This document shows, one piece after another, positions 62,477-64,000 of a stretch of 64,000 bases of DNA. The notes below the pieces were generated by a model that worked only from the letters and a program-made list of their open reading frames with translations, made no database searches and was not told where the DNA came from. Position numbers and translations under genes: made by a program. Positions within the stretch are counted from its first letter, which is position 1, and each line of letters begins with the position of its first letter. Source of the DNA: Mesorhizobium tamadayense (lineage in GTDB: Bacteria > Pseudomonadota > Alphaproteobacteria > Rhizobiales > Rhizobiaceae); contig NZ_RQXT01000020.1 in assembly GCF_003863365.1 (NCBI RefSeq), positions 1 to 64,000 of the forward strand, written 5' to 3'.

Positions 62477-63442
62477 TGGCAAGCTCCATGGATTTGTCCT
62501 GATTGAAGACGAGTTCGGCCGCCTGGCGCGCCATGGCAGGGGCGAGCAGAAAGCCATGGCGATAGAGGCCGTTGATCGTGACGGTGTTTCCGCGTGCCTC
62601 GACACGCGGCAGATTGTCGGAAAAGGCCGGACGAACGCCGACACCGGTTTCAACGATCTCAGCCTCGCCGAATGCCGGATGGAGCGCGCAGGCGGCGCTG
62701 AGCAACTCCATCATTGAACGCGCCGTGACCGGTCCTGTGGACTGGCTCTCGATCATCGTCGCGCCAACCATGAAACGGTGGTCGGTGCGCGGCACCACGT
62801 AGAGCGGAAAGCGCGGATGAAGCAGCCTGACTGGGCGCGACAGCGAGACATCAGGCGTATTCAGGATCAGCATCTCGCCGCGAACGCCGCGCAGTCTGTC
62901 ATCGCCCGCCGCCATTCCCGTGCAGTCGATCTGGCGATCGAAACCGGAAACAGCCGAAGCGTCGGCGCCGAAGTGGAACTCGACACCCTTGTCCGCAAGC
63001 CTGTCATGAAGTGCCGCCATCGCCTGGCGCGGGTCGAGATGGGCCTCGTCGGGGAAGAGCAATCCGCGGCGGAAGCGGCCGGCGAGGTCGGGCTCCAGCA
63101 AAGCGATTTCATCTTCATCGACGCGCCGATGGCCCGACGTGCGGCTGGCGAACCGCTCGAGTTCGCCGTTGTCACGAGGCGCGGCCACAACCATTGTTCC
63201 GGCCCGTGTCACCTGGCCGGGCGTTGCCGCGTCCCACCAGTCGGCGGCGTCGCGTCCGAGATCCAGCACTGGCTGCTCGGCGCTTTCGCGCTCGCACCAT
63301 GGCGCCAGCATACCGCCGGCGAACCACGACGCATTGCCGCCAAGGGCATGTCTTGCCTCGGCAACTGTCACCGCCGCGCCACGTGTGGCGAGCTCGAAGG
63401 CTGCGGTGAGGCCGGCGACGCCGGCCCCTTGGACCAGCACCC

Positions 63443-63446
<4 letters not shown>
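62445..63446 (-). CDS. thiO: Glycine oxidase ThiO
   Basis: A 333-residue FAD-dependent amine oxidase that makes dehydroglycine for thiazole synthesis. The N-terminal motif MRVLVQGAGVAGLTAAFELA binds FAD. HALGGNASWFAGGMLAPWCE, DEAHLDPRQAMAALHDRL and the C-terminal TINGLYRHGFLLAPAMA match the ThiO/DAO family. The start at ATG 63446 overlaps the thiC stop (ATGA). Aerobic ThiO rather than ThiH fits an obligately respiring rhizobium. Confidence 0.93.

Positions 63447-64000
<554 letters not shown>

Overview
The window is high-GC DNA with compact operons, frequent 4-bp ATGA/GTGA overlaps, a thiCOSGED operon, a second-type nuo cluster, FadR/IclR-controlled sugar ABC operons and an exopolysaccharide locus. 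Together these suggest an alphaproteobacterium of the Rhizobiales, most likely Mesorhizobium or a close relative. That assignment rests on gene content and on remembered family resemblances; no 16S or marker search was possible. No rRNA, complete tRNA, CRISPR array or intact insertion sequence was seen.

Layout. (1) 0.6-13.4 kb: a polysaccharide locus with a Wzy-like polymerase, a Tat-exported GH5 glycanase, a Wzc/GumC-like co-polymerase whose kinase domain looks dead, a Wzx flippase, a GT4 and a GT26 (WecG/TagA) glycosyltransferase, a GINT1-like protein, a CelD/BcsL-type GNAT and an FAD oxidoreductase. (2) 13.6-17.6 kb: two divergent mannonate-dehydratase-like genes, an SDR and a FadR/GntR repressor, with two matching operator-like sequences in the divergent promoter. 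(3) 17.7-30.9 kb: one co-directional run of 12 genes. It encodes a leaderless solute-binding-like protein, an IclR regulator, a complete ribose-type ABC importer (SBP, two permeases, double ATPase), an SDR, a CaiB-type CoA-transferase, an enoyl-CoA hydratase, an aldose-epimerase-like protein, a fused class I CoA-transferase-like protein lacking the usual catalytic Glu, and an SMP-30 lactonase. This appears to be a carbohydrate pathway that passes through CoA thioesters, and it is the best candidate here for an undescribed system.

(4) 30.9-37.9 kb: a patchy, partly decayed region. It holds an RHE_PE00001/DUF1612-like pseudogene, a CBS protein, a GYD protein, a frameshifted NDUFA9-like epimerase pseudogene, pterin carbinolamine dehydratase, a 51-residue basic ORF, a SAM hydroxide adenosyltransferase, a DUF2236 protein and a YbhB-like protein. 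(5) 38.0-54.5 kb: a complete respiratory complex I set split into nuoHI (+ strand, followed by a CBS gene) and nuoJK-antiporter-like-small TM protein-L-M-N-A-B-C-D-E-F-G (- strand). It has four rather than three antiporter-like subunits. (6) 55.1-59.4 kb: a second sugar ABC importer in which two permease units are fused in one 749-residue chain paired with a single-domain ATPase. (7) 60.2-64.0 kb: thiD, thiE, thiG, thiS, thiO and the 3' part of thiC, running from right to left and cut by the window edge.

Both ABC importers have a strong hairpin just after the binding-protein gene, the usual way of making more binding protein than membrane components.
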